NCBI GenBank assembly: GCA_016867335.1
Contig: VGJU01000005.1
Span: 1-49,186 of the forward strand
Length of the DNA stretch: 49,186 nt
Reading direction: 5' to 3'
From: Candidatus Zixiibacteriota bacterium
GTDB lineage: Bacteria; JAAXHH01
Shown piece after piece: positions 25,979 through 34,319 of this stretch. The position numbers and the translations under genes are program-made. Under the pieces are notes generated by a model. It ran no database searches and was not told the DNA's origin. It worked only from the letters and a program-made list of their open reading frames with translations. Within the stretch, counting starts at the first letter, position 1, and every line of letters starts with the position of its first letter.

Positions 25979-27721
25979 ATTTCATCCCTCCGGCGACTAA
26001 TACCGTATATCCTCCGTTATCGGGGCGCGATGTCGCTCGGATTCGCGTCCCTGCTCCTTACAAACCTCATCATGCTTATCGCTCCGCAAATTCTCCAGCG
26101 GGCGATCGACACCTTGCGTGTTTCCTCCGACCCCGGCTCCCTGCCGATCCATGCGATGCTTTTTGTGCTTGTCATGGTCGTTCAGGGCGTATTCCGCTAT
26201 ATGGTACGCCAGACCATCGGCGTGGTTTCGCGCCGAATCGAATACGACCTGAGAAACGATCTGTACCGATGTTTGCAGTCGCTTCCTCTCGCCTATTACC
26301 ACAAAAACCGCACCGGCGACATCATGTCGCGGCTGACCAACGATCTGGGATCGGTCCGCAACCTGCTCGGTCCCGGTATCATGTATTCCGCCAATGCGCT
26401 GATTCTGTTTGTCGCGGCGCTGGCGGTGATGCTCTCGATGAATGTCGCGCTTACGCTCATGGCGCTGATTCCGATGATCGTTCTACCGCTGTTTAGCAAT
26501 CGGATGAGCAAGCGGCTCTACGACCGTTCGCGCGCGGTGCAGGAGCAGATCGCCGTGCTGAGCGGCATGGCGCAGGAGACTGTTGCCGGTGTCCGTGTGA
26601 TCAAAGCCTATCAGCGCGAAGAAGCCGCGTTCGACCGGTTTTGCGCGGCAAGCCGGGAATATGTCGAGAAATGCATGGGACTGGTCCGGGTGGAGGGGGC
26701 GATATGGCCGCTCATGGGCGCCATAGCGGGGTTGAGCAGCGTGATCGTGGTCTGGTACGGCGGACTTAGGGTAATCGACAACGAACTTACGCTTGGAGAA
26801 CTGGTGGCGTTCGAGGCATATCTCGGCTATCTCATGTGGCCGCTTATGGCGTTTGGATGGGTGATCAACGTAGCACAACGCGGAAAGGCCTCCATGACGC
26901 GGCTGACGGAACTTTTGGATGCGCCCGGCCAAGACGGTCGGACGGAGCCGGAGGACCGTGAAACCGTCTTTCGGGGACACATCGAATTTCGCAACCTTAC
27001 TTTTTCCTACAACGACGGCGTTCCGGTGCTGGAAAACATTTCTTTTACACTCGAACCCGGCAAGACACTGGCCGTCGTCGGCCCCACCGGATCGGGCAAA
27101 AGCACGCTTGTCAACCTCATCTCCCGGCTTTACGACCCCTTGCCCAAAACCGTTTTTCTCGACGGTCACGACGTGCTCTCGCTCCCGCTTCGGCGGCTTC
27201 GGGAGGCGGTCGGCGCGGTTCCGCAGGATACGTTTTTGTTTTCACGGACCATAGCCGGAAACATCGCCTACGGGGTGCCGGAGGCAACGGCGGACGAAAT
27301 CCGTAAGGCGGCGGAAACGGCCCGGATCGACCACGATATCGCCGGATTTCCGAATAGATACGAAACCAAGATCGGCGAGCGCGGCGTCACCCTGTCCGGT
27401 GGCCAGAAACAGCGTACCGCCATCGCGCGGGCCGTTCTTTCCGACCCTGTCGTGTTGATCCTCGACGACTGTCTTTCGAATGTGGACACTTACACCGAAG
27501 AAGAAATCCTCCAGCGGATGCGTGTCTTTATGAAAGACAGAACCACGCTTATCGTGGCCCACCGGATTTCTTCGATCAAACACGCGGACCGGGTTCTGGT
27601 CCTCGAACACGGACGAATCGTGGAACAGGGCGATCATGGGACGCTTTTGGCCAACGGCGGGCTGTACGCGCGTATGTACGAAAAACAAAGACTTCAGGTA
27701 TCCCTCGCGGAAACGACATAA
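25979..27721 (+). CDS. ABC exporter half-transporter, subunit with degenerate Walker B
   Basis: 580-residue type IV ABC exporter half: six membrane helices in about 1-310, then an ATPase domain. Walker A is GPTGSGKST (368-376), the signature is canonical LSGGQKQR (472-479), and Walker B is VLILDD. Asp497 therefore replaces the catalytic glutamate, the mark of the non-hydrolytic site in heterodimeric exporters. The likely start is ATT 25979, giving ISSLRRLIPYILRYRGAM with AGGAG nine bases upstream; no ATG, GTG or TTG fits better, and TTG 25898 gives an unlikely leader. It pairs with the next gene 42 bases on. Drug, lipid or peptide export is possible. Confidence 0.85.
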   Translation: MSSLRRLIPYILRYRGAMSLGFASLLLTNLIMLIAPQILQRAIDTLRVSSDPGSLPIHAMLFVLVMVVQGVFRYMVRQTIGVVSRRIEYDLRNDLYRCLQSLPLAYYHKNRTGDIMSRLTNDLGSVRNLLGPGIMYSANALILFVAALAVMLSMNVALTLMALIPMIVLPLFSNRMSKRLYDRSRAVQEQIAVLSGMAQETVAGVRVIKAYQREEAAFDRFCAASREYVEKCMGLVRVEGAIWPLMGAIAGLSSVIVVWYGGLRVIDNELTLGELVAFEAYLGYLMWPLMAFGWVINVAQRGKASMTRLTELLDAPGQDGRTEPEDRETVFRGHIEFRNLTFSYNDGVPVLENISFTLEPGKTLAVVGPTGSGKSTLVNLISRLYDPLPKTVFLDGHDVLSLPLRRLREAVGAVPQDTFLFSRTIAGNIAYGVPEATADEIRKAAETARIDHDIAGFPNRYETKIGERGVTLSGGQKQRTAIARAVLSDPVVLILDDCLSNVDTYTEEEILQRMRVFMKDRTTLIVAHRISSIKHADRVLVLEHGRIVEQGDHGTLLANGGLYARMYEKQRLQVSLAETT

Positions 27722-27763
27722 GATGTTTTTTGTTTGGGATGTCACCTTTCAAATCTTCCTACT

Positions 27764-29551
27764 ATGAGCAACGAACGCGACGAAGAGGTTCAGGGCAAAG
27801 CCTACGATCGGGTGATCATGCGTCGGTTGCTGACCTATTTGCGTCCGTATCGCGCGCATATCGGCATATCGGTGATTTTGCTGTTGGTGGTAGCCGGTCT
27901 GCGACTGGCCGGTCCCTATCTCACTAAAATCGCCATCGACAACTTTATCGTGACCGGCGACGTGGAGGGACTGCATAAGGTCGGGATCGCTTATACGGGC
28001 GTCCTGGTGTCGATTTTTATCTGTCGTTATATCCAGATATACCTGACGAATCTGGCCGGACAGCGGGTCATGTACGACATCCGGGTAGCGGTATACAGGC
28101 ATCTGCAAAAGCTGTCGGTAGCCTATTACGACCGCAACCCCGTCGGGCGGTTGATCACTCGTGTCACCAACGACATCGAAGCACTCAACGAGATGTTTTC
28201 GTCGGGTGTCGTCAACATATTCGGCGACATATTTTCGTTGATCGGCATCATGGCCGTGATGATCACACTCGACTGGAAACTTGCGCTGGTCAGTTTTGCC
28301 GTACTTCCACTTCTGACCTACAGCGCGGGTCATTTTCGTTCGAAGGTGCGCTCCGCCTACCGAGAAGTCCGCGCCATCGTATCGCGTTTGAACGCGCATC
28401 TTCAGGAGAGCATCACCGGGATGCACGTCACGCAACTGTTTAACCGTCAGGAGCGCAACTTCGGGGAATTCGAGGATATCAACCGTGAGCATCAGGACGC
28501 CTATATCCGCACCATTCGGTATTACGCGATATTTTTTCCAGCGGTGGAAGTCATCGGCGCGCTGGCTGTAGGTTCGATCATCTGGTACGGGGGTGGACAA
28601 GTCGTTCAGGGCGCTATCTCGCTCGGTGTGCTTGTGGCGTTTCTCCAATATGCACAGCAGTTTTTTCAACCCATCAGCAACCTGAGCGAACAGTACAATA
28701 CCATGCAGGCGGCAATGGCCGCCTCGGAGCGACTGTTTGTCGTACTCGACGAAAAACCGTCGGTTTCCGATTCGGAGCATCCGGTCGTACTCGGACGACC
28801 TTCGGGGCGTATCGAGTTTCGAGGAGTTTGGTTTTCCTACAACGAACCGGAGTGGGTGCTGAAAGACGTAAATTTTACCGTCGAACCGGGACAGCGTGTG
28901 GCTTTTGTCGGCGCGACGGGCGCCGGGAAGTCCACCATCATCAACCTGATCTGCCGTTTTTACGACCCCCAGCGCGGGCAAGTGCTTATCGACGGCGTCG
29001 ATATTCGGACCCTAAGCCAGCAAGAACTGAGAAAATATATCGGGCTTGTGCTTCAGGATGTTTTTCTTTTTTCCGGCACGATAGAGGACAACATCCGGCT
29101 TTGGAACGACACCGTCACGTTCGAAGACGCACGCGAGGCCGCGGTTCGAATCAACGCGCATCCCTTTGTCTCACGTCTTCCCGAAGGATACGCGGCTTCG
29201 CTCGGAGAACGCGGTTCGAACCTTTCCACCGGCCAGCGGCAACTGATCTCGTTTGCCAGGGCGCTTGCCTACGATCCCGCCATTCTGGTACTGGACGAGG
29301 CTACTTCCAGCATCGACACGGAAACCGAGCGGCTTATTCAGGATGCGCTTCGCACCCTTATGGCAAACCGAACCTCGCTTATCGTGGCGCACCGGCTTTC
29401 CACCATACAGGACGCCGACCAGATCATCGTGCTTCACCGGGGACAGATACACGAGTCCGGCGCGCACCGAAAACTGCTTGACACAGGAGGTCTCTATACC
29501 CGGTTGTATCAGCTTCAGTACCGGGAACAGGAATCCGTGTCGGGCGAATGA
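27764..29551 (+). CDS. ABC exporter half-transporter, catalytic subunit
   Basis: 595-residue partner of the preceding gene. Six membrane helices (about 20-320) are followed by an ATPase domain with Walker A GATGAGKST, altered signature LSTGQRQ (487-493, Thr for Gly) and intact Walker B LVLDEATSS with Glu512. The altered signature faces the degenerate Walker A/B site of the other subunit. The intact Walker B pairs with that subunit's LSGGQ, so one ATPase site per heterodimer is active, as in BmrCD or TM287/288. ATG 27764 starts MSNERDEEVQ; the Shine-Dalgarno is weak. Confidence 0.88.
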   Translation: MSNERDEEVQGKAYDRVIMRRLLTYLRPYRAHIGISVILLLVVAGLRLAGPYLTKIAIDNFIVTGDVEGLHKVGIAYTGVLVSIFICRYIQIYLTNLAGQRVMYDIRVAVYRHLQKLSVAYYDRNPVGRLITRVTNDIEALNEMFSSGVVNIFGDIFSLIGIMAVMITLDWKLALVSFAVLPLLTYSAGHFRSKVRSAYREVRAIVSRLNAHLQESITGMHVTQLFNRQERNFGEFEDINREHQDAYIRTIRYYAIFFPAVEVIGALAVGSIIWYGGGQVVQGAISLGVLVAFLQYAQQFFQPISNLSEQYNTMQAAMAASERLFVVLDEKPSVSDSEHPVVLGRPSGRIEFRGVWFSYNEPEWVLKDVNFTVEPGQRVAFVGATGAGKSTIINLICRFYDPQRGQVLIDGVDIRTLSQQELRKYIGLVLQDVFLFSGTIEDNIRLWNDTVTFEDAREAAVRINAHPFVSRLPEGYAASLGERGSNLSTGQRQLISFARALAYDPAILVLDEATSSIDTETERLIQDALRTLMANRTSLIVAHRLSTIQDADQIIVLHRGQIHESGAHRKLLDTGGLYTRLYQLQYREQESVSGE

Positions 29552-29635
29552 AGAGGGAGGCCGACATGCATCCCAAGACGCGCTCTTCTATGTACAGAAA
29601 CTCTTTGAAAACAGGCGGTTAAGACGAAAAAACTG

Positions 29636-29664
29636 TTGACATCCCCCCCCGTCTCTTCTACATT
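29636..29664 (+). promoter_or_regulatory. sigma-70-type promoter for the HNH-scpAB-rluB-rpsA run
   Basis: TTGACA (29636-29641) and TACATT (29659-29664) with a 17-base spacer that contains an eight-C run. The start would be near 29671, 40 bases before the HNH gene. The -10 is identical to that proposed for tolQ. Confidence 0.75.
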
Positions 29665-29710
29665 GTAGAGTTCTCTTGGGTTGGACGCCTAAGAGAAAGG
29701 TCCGGTTCGA

Positions 29711-30217
29711 ATGATCAGAGGACACGTCCTTATACTCAACCAGAATTACGAGCCGTTGTGCGTATGCACCGCACGGCGCGCGGTCGTGCTGGTCATGCTG
29801 GGCAAAGCGGAAGTGATCGACACATATCCCGATCCGGTGCATACCGTACGAGAGCCGATTCCGCTGCCCTGTATCGTACGGCTCAACAATTTTGTAAAGG
29901 TTCCGCAAAACGGCATTTTGCTGTCCCGCAAAAATGTGCTCAAAAGAGACGGCCATCAGTGTCAGTACTGCGGAACGACCAAAGGTCCCTTGACGGTGGA
30001 TCATGTGATTCCTCGAAATCGAGGTGGCGAGGACTCATGGGAAAATCTGGTGTGTGCCTGCCAGAAGTGTAACAATCACAAGGGAGATCGTTCGCTCGAA
30101 TACGCGGACATGGCGTTGCTTCGCAAGCCCAAAGCCCCCACACGCATCCATTTTATCCGGGATTTTATCGGTGTGGGGCATCAGTCGTGGCGCCCGTACC
30201 TGTTCCTCAAAATATAG
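29711..30217 (+). CDS. HNH endonuclease family protein
   Basis: 168 residues. The N-terminal part (VLILNQNYEPLCVCTARRAVVLVMLGKAEVID) is typical of a widespread chromosomal HNH protein group. The HNH site follows: zinc-type CQYCG and CQKC pairs around LTVDHVIPRNRGGEDSWENL. Family members are nonspecific or nicking nucleases of unknown cellular role. It is not flanked by phage or restriction genes. It is the first gene of a run into scpA (13-base gap), so it is probably expressed with chromosome-segregation and translation genes. Confidence 0.88.
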   Translation: MIRGHVLILNQNYEPLCVCTARRAVVLVMLGKAEVIDTYPDPVHTVREPIPLPCIVRLNNFVKVPQNGILLSRKNVLKRDGHQCQYCGTTKGPLTVDHVIPRNRGGEDSWENLVCACQKCNNHKGDRSLEYADMALLRKPKAPTRIHFIRDFIGVGHQSWRPYLFLKI

Positions 30218-30230
30218 GAGGGTCGGTCTC

Positions 30231-30974
30231 ATGGCGTATCAGGTCAGACTGGAAAATTTCGAAGGCCCGCTGGACCTGTTGCTGTTTCTGATTCAGGAAA
30301 ACGAAGTCGATATCTACGATATCCCGGTTGCCCTGATCACGCAGCAATATCTCCAATATATCGAGATGATGCAACTTATGGACCTCGAAGTGGGCAGCGA
30401 GTATCTGATCATGGCGGCCACGCTTTTGCGGATCAAGGCACGGATGTTGTTGCCGCGTCACCGTGACGAAGACGAGACCGAGGAGGAGGATCCACGCGCC
30501 GAGCTGGTCCAGCGGTTGGTGGAGTATCGGCAATACAAAGAGGCGGCGCACGTTCTTGCGGAACAGGAGGAGCGGCGTACCGGCATGTTTTTCAGACCGG
30601 CCTTTCCGGGATGGGACGACGGTGACGCGCTTGAAGGCATAGATCACGGTCTGGGACACGGCATGAGTCTATGGGATCTGTTACGGGCTTTTCGTCTGGT
30701 GCTGGACCGCGCAGGAGAAGAGTTCGAGAAAACCATAGACCGCGAAGCCATTTCCATCGAAGACCGAATGAGCGAACTGTTGTTCCGGCTGCGCCAAGAG
30801 AACGGATTTGCCTTTCATCGTCTTTTTTCGGACACCGATTCGCGTCTGATGGTGGTCGTTACTTTTTTAGCGTTGCTCGAACTTATTCGAGAGCACAAAA
30901 TCGCCGTTACACAAACCGAAACGCTGGGCGACATCTATCTGTTCGACCCGACGTCTCCGGTGATATCGACCTGA
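30231..30974 (+). CDS. scpA: segregation and condensation protein ScpA
   Basis: 247-residue kleisin subunit of the bacterial SMC condensin. It opens with the conserved RLENFEGPLDLLLFLIQENEVDIYDIPVA and continues with YLIMAATLLRIKARMLLP. The C-terminal winged helix closes the SMC ring (ELLFRLRQENGFAFHRLF to FLALLELIREHKIAVTQ). ATG 30231 has a GGAGGG upstream. ScpB follows eight bases after the stop, the usual pairing. Confidence 0.95.
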   Translation: MAYQVRLENFEGPLDLLLFLIQENEVDIYDIPVALITQQYLQYIEMMQLMDLEVGSEYLIMAATLLRIKARMLLPRHRDEDETEEEDPRAELVQRLVEYRQYKEAAHVLAEQEERRTGMFFRPAFPGWDDGDALEGIDHGLGHGMSLWDLLRAFRLVLDRAGEEFEKTIDREAISIEDRMSELLFRLRQENGFAFHRLFSDTDSRLMVVVTFLALLELIREHKIAVTQTETLGDIYLFDPTSPVIST

Positions 30975-30981
30975 ACGCAAC

Positions 30982-31611
30982 ATGGAAAATTCCGTTACCG
31001 AACCTTCGTCTGCGGCCATCATAGAGGCACTGCTTTTTTCGACCGATTCCGCGTTGTCCGTCAACGATTTGAGTGCCATTCTCGACGGTATGGACGCCAA
31101 AGAGGTCGAGCGGTGTATTCACAGTCTCCAGCAAGGATATGAGACGACGGAGCGCAGTTTTTCCATCGCCACGGTGGCGGGGGGGTTTCAACTAGTCACC
31201 CGTCCGGAATACGCTCGCTGGATAAAACGGTTGTATCGTGGCCGCATTCCCTCGCGTCTTACACAGGCGTCGTTGGAGTGTTTGGCCATCGTGGCCTATC
31301 GGCAGCCGATCAGCCGAACGGAAATCGAAGCGGTCCGGGGCGTCAACGTGGACGGTGTCATGCGGACCTTGCTGGACCGCAATCTGATCCGCATCGCCGG
31401 GCGTGGCGAAGGGGTAGGTCGGCCTATCCTCTATGCCACCACCGATGAATTTTTGCGGTATTTCGGACTGAACCGGCTGTCGGACATGCCCAAGATAGAC
31501 GAACTCAAAGAGATGCTCAGAGAACGCGACGAAGCGCTTCACGAGGAAGCACAGGAGTCGCTTTTTCCGGCGCCTCATATACCCCATTTCGAGCGTGATG
31601 AGACTGAATAA
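30982..31611 (+). CDS. scpB: segregation and condensation protein ScpB
   Basis: 209 residues with the ScpB pair of winged helices: IIEALLFSTDSALSVNDLSAIL at the start and LTQASLECLAIVAYRQPISRTEIEAVRGVNVDGVM in the second domain, then RNLIRIAGRGEGVGRPILYATT. It binds ScpA as a dimer and supports condensin loading. Its last 14 bases overlap the start of the pseudouridine synthase gene, a common neighbour. Confidence 0.95.
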   Translation: MENSVTEPSSAAIIEALLFSTDSALSVNDLSAILDGMDAKEVERCIHSLQQGYETTERSFSIATVAGGFQLVTRPEYARWIKRLYRGRIPSRLTQASLECLAIVAYRQPISRTEIEAVRGVNVDGVMRTLLDRNLIRIAGRGEGVGRPILYATTDEFLRYFGLNRLSDMPKIDELKEMLRERDEALHEEAQESLFPAPHIPHFERDETE

Positions 31612-32326
31612 ATTTTTGGCCGGCTGTGGGGTAGCGTCCCGACGCAAGGCCGACGAACTTATCGCCGCAGGCAAGGTGCGGGTAAACGGGACGGTGGAAG
31701 ATCGGCTTGGTGTGGACGTAGACCCCACACGGGACGCCGTTACGGTGGAAGGACGCCCCGTGCGTCTGACCGAGTCTTACGCCTACTATGCGTTCCACAA
31801 ACCGACGCGGTGTCTTACGACAGTGACCGACCCGTTCGGACGCGCGACCGTGATGGAGTATCTGCGCGGCGTACGGGAACGGGTGTTTCCGGTGGGGCGA
31901 CTTGACTTCGACACCGAGGGGTTGTTGCTGTTTTCAAACGACGGCGCTTGGAGTCACACGCTGCTTCATCCGCGTTTCGGTGTGGAAAAGGAATATCGCG
32001 TTCTGGTGGAGGGTGTTCTCGGGGAAGAGGAACTTCGCCTGTTGCGAAACGGGGTTCCTCTGCCCGAAAAACCGACCGCCCCCGCCCGCGTGGTCGTGGA
32101 AGCGATCCAAAACGGTAACACATGGCTTAACATTACGATACACGAAGGAAAAAAACGACAGATTCGCAACATGATGGACTATGTCGGTCATCCGGTAACA
32201 CGGCTTTTGCGGACGCGCATCGGGCCGGTCAGACTGTGCAGTTTGACCGCCGGAAAATGGCGCTCGCTTACCCAAGCCGAGGTCGCGGCCCTCAGAGAGG
32301 TCGCCGAAGGGCCGGGACGCCGATAG
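31598..32326 (+). CDS. rluB: RluB-type 23S rRNA pseudouridine synthase
   Basis: 242 residues. An N-terminal S4 RNA-binding domain (RLNKFLAGCGVASRRKADELIAAGKVRVNG) is followed by a RsuA-type catalytic domain with the aspartate in VGRLDFDTEGLLLFSNDG and the later EGKKRQIRNMMDYVGHPVTRLLR. The gene position after scpAB matches RluB (23S U2605 in E. coli); site specificity is inferred. ATG 31598 lies inside the end of scpB. Confidence 0.9.
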   Translation: MRLNKFLAGCGVASRRKADELIAAGKVRVNGTVEDRLGVDVDPTRDAVTVEGRPVRLTESYAYYAFHKPTRCLTTVTDPFGRATVMEYLRGVRERVFPVGRLDFDTEGLLLFSNDGAWSHTLLHPRFGVEKEYRVLVEGVLGEEELRLLRNGVPLPEKPTAPARVVVEAIQNGNTWLNITIHEGKKRQIRNMMDYVGHPVTRLLRTRIGPVRLCSLTAGKWRSLTQAEVAALREVAEGPGRR

Positions 32327-32414
32327 CATAGCTGTGTCGGAGTCCGGATGTCGGAAAATCGGCATAGGGCCGACGACCCGCACCCGGTTATTTATCATTT
32401 CAAGGAGGAGAGTC

Positions 32415-34277
32415 ATGTCAGAAGAAACCCCGAAGCCGTCGTCCGACGAAACGGAGACGACTTCATTACCCGTCGAAACTGCGGAGACGGCGCAGGGTAG
32501 TTCCGCAGAAAATGGCGAAAAACCGTCCCGTGCGCCCTATACGCTCCCCAAATGGATAGACGAGCAAGAACTGGACGAACAGGCGATGCAGGACTTCGCC
32601 AGCATGATCCGGGTGTACGACGATACGATGAAGTCCATTACCGAAGGTGAAATAGTCTCCGGACGGGTCGTCGCCATAGAAAGCGGAGACGTCATCATCG
32701 ACGTGGGATTCAAATCGGAAGGCGCGATCTCGCTTTCCGAGTTTACCGAACCGGATACGATTCATGTCGGCGACATCATCGAAGTATATCTGGAGAGCAT
32801 AGAAGACCAGGAAGGTCAACTGGTCATCTCCAAACAAAAAGCCGACTTTATGAAGGTTTGGGATAGCATCCGCGAGGCGTACGACGGCGGAGAGGTGGTC
32901 AACGGCCAGGTGTTGCGGCGTATCAAAGGCGGTCTTGTCGTCGATCTGTTTGGCGTAGACGCCTTCCTGCCCGGCTCTCAGGTGGCGCTTAAACAAACCC
33001 CCAACCTCGACCAATTTTTGAGCCAGTCGCTTACGTTCAAAATCATCAAACTCAACAAAAGCCGACGCAACATCGTCGTATCGCGGCGCGTGGTGCTCGA
33101 AGAGGAAAAGGAACACCTCAAAAAGAATATCATCTCCGAGCTGGAAAAAGGTCAGGTACGCAAGGGCGTCGTGAAAAACATCACCGATTTTGGCGCCTTC
33201 GTAGACCTCGGCGGTATCGACGGGTTGCTCCACATCACCGATATGTCGTGGGGCCGTATTGGTCATCCGTCCGAATTGGTCAGCATCGGTCAGGAAATCA
33301 CGGTGGCCATTCTCGAGTTCGACCGCGACCGCGAACGGATTTCGCTGGGTCTCAAACAGCTTGAACCATACCCGTGGGCCAATGTAGCCGAACAGTACCC
33401 CGTCAGCACGGTCGTCAAGGGTCGCGTAGTCAGCATTACCGACTACGGCGCGTTTGTCGAGTTGGAAAAAGGCGTCGAAGGGCTTATCCATATCTCGGAG
33501 ATGTCCTGGACCAAACACATCACCCACCCGTCCAAACTGGTCTCCATCAACGATGTCATATCGGCGATGGTACTTAAGGTAGATCAGCAGAACGAGAAAA
33601 TCTCGCTCGGCATGAAACAGACTCAGCCGGACCCGTGGAAAGCGCTCGAAGAGAAATTCCCCATCGGAACGATCGTCATGGGCAAGGTACGCAACCTTAC
33701 CGCGTTTGGCGCTTTCGTGGAGCTTGAAGAGGGGATCGACGGTCTGGTGCATATCTCGGATATGTCGTGGACCAAACGTATCAAACACCCCAGCGAGATC
33801 CTCAAAAAGGGTGACGATGTTCGCGTGGTAGTACTCAATATCGACACCGACGCACGCCGGATTTCGCTCGGCATCAAACAGGTCACGGAAGATCCGTGGA
33901 TTTCGCTGGCGGATGTGTACCCGGTAGACGTGGAAACCACCGGTAAAATCGTCCGTCTGCTGGAACGCGGCGTAGTCGTCGAACTCCCGCACGACGTAGA
34001 GGGTTTTGTACCCATCTCGCAACTCGGCCATCCGAATATCAAACGACCGGGTGACGCGTTCAAGGAAGGCGAGGACATTCCCCTCAAAGTCATCGAGTTT
34101 GACGTCAAAAACCGCCGTATCGTGCTAAGCGTCAAAGCCTATTTCCGAGACCGGGAACGCGCCGAAGTGGACGAATATCTCCAGCAGCACCCGATAGAAG
34201 CCACGGCAATCGGTGACGTGGCCACCATAGAGGGCGAACTCGCCGGCGAAAAACTCGATACCGGAACCAGCGAATAG
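32415..34277 (+). CDS. rpsA: 30S ribosomal protein S1
   Basis: 620 residues. An acidic, Ser/Thr/Glu-rich N-terminus (about 1-60) is followed by six S1 OB-fold repeats. Repeats three to five are the most regular (for example GVVKNITDFGAFVDLGGIDG, GRVVSITDYGAFVELEKG, GKVRNLTAFGAFVELEEG, each with the HISDMSW-type loop). S1 unwinds and docks mRNA on the 30S subunit. AAGGAGG lies five bases before ATG 32415; the open frame extends further upstream without similarity. A perfect 16-base palindrome overlaps its stop codon. Confidence 0.95.
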   Translation: MSEETPKPSSDETETTSLPVETAETAQGSSAENGEKPSRAPYTLPKWIDEQELDEQAMQDFASMIRVYDDTMKSITEGEIVSGRVVAIESGDVIIDVGFKSEGAISLSEFTEPDTIHVGDIIEVYLESIEDQEGQLVISKQKADFMKVWDSIREAYDGGEVVNGQVLRRIKGGLVVDLFGVDAFLPGSQVALKQTPNLDQFLSQSLTFKIIKLNKSRRNIVVSRRVVLEEEKEHLKKNIISELEKGQVRKGVVKNITDFGAFVDLGGIDGLLHITDMSWGRIGHPSELVSIGQEITVAILEFDRDRERISLGLKQLEPYPWANVAEQYPVSTVVKGRVVSITDYGAFVELEKGVEGLIHISEMSWTKHITHPSKLVSINDVISAMVLKVDQQNEKISLGMKQTQPDPWKALEEKFPIGTIVMGKVRNLTAFGAFVELEEGIDGLVHISDMSWTKRIKHPSEILKKGDDVRVVVLNIDTDARRISLGIKQVTEDPWISLADVYPVDVETTGKIVRLLERGVVVELPHDVEGFVPISQLGHPNIKRPGDAFKEGEDIPLKVIEFDVKNRRIVLSVKAYFRDRERAEVDEYLQQHPIEATAIGDVATIEGELAGEKLDTGTSE

Positions 34278-34287
34278 ACGTCTATTC
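34272..34287. promoter_or_regulatory. 16-bp perfect palindrome across the rpsA stop codon
   Basis: GAATAGACGTCTATTC is a perfect dyad containing the TAG stop of rpsA (34275-34277), in the 42-base gap before mtaB. As RNA it has no loop and cannot be a normal terminator. As DNA it could bind a dimeric protein. Chance is possible. Confidence 0.3.
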
Positions 34288-34319
34288 TAAACCTGCTCCG
34301 AGGGAGTGCGCGACCACGC

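Noticed and set aside
32466-34031. 521-codon open frame antisense to rpsA
   Set aside because: It mirrors the rpsA codon pattern (repeated FDxFF-type segments follow the S1 repeats) and has no Shine-Dalgarno or family match. It is a product of GC-rich codon bias.
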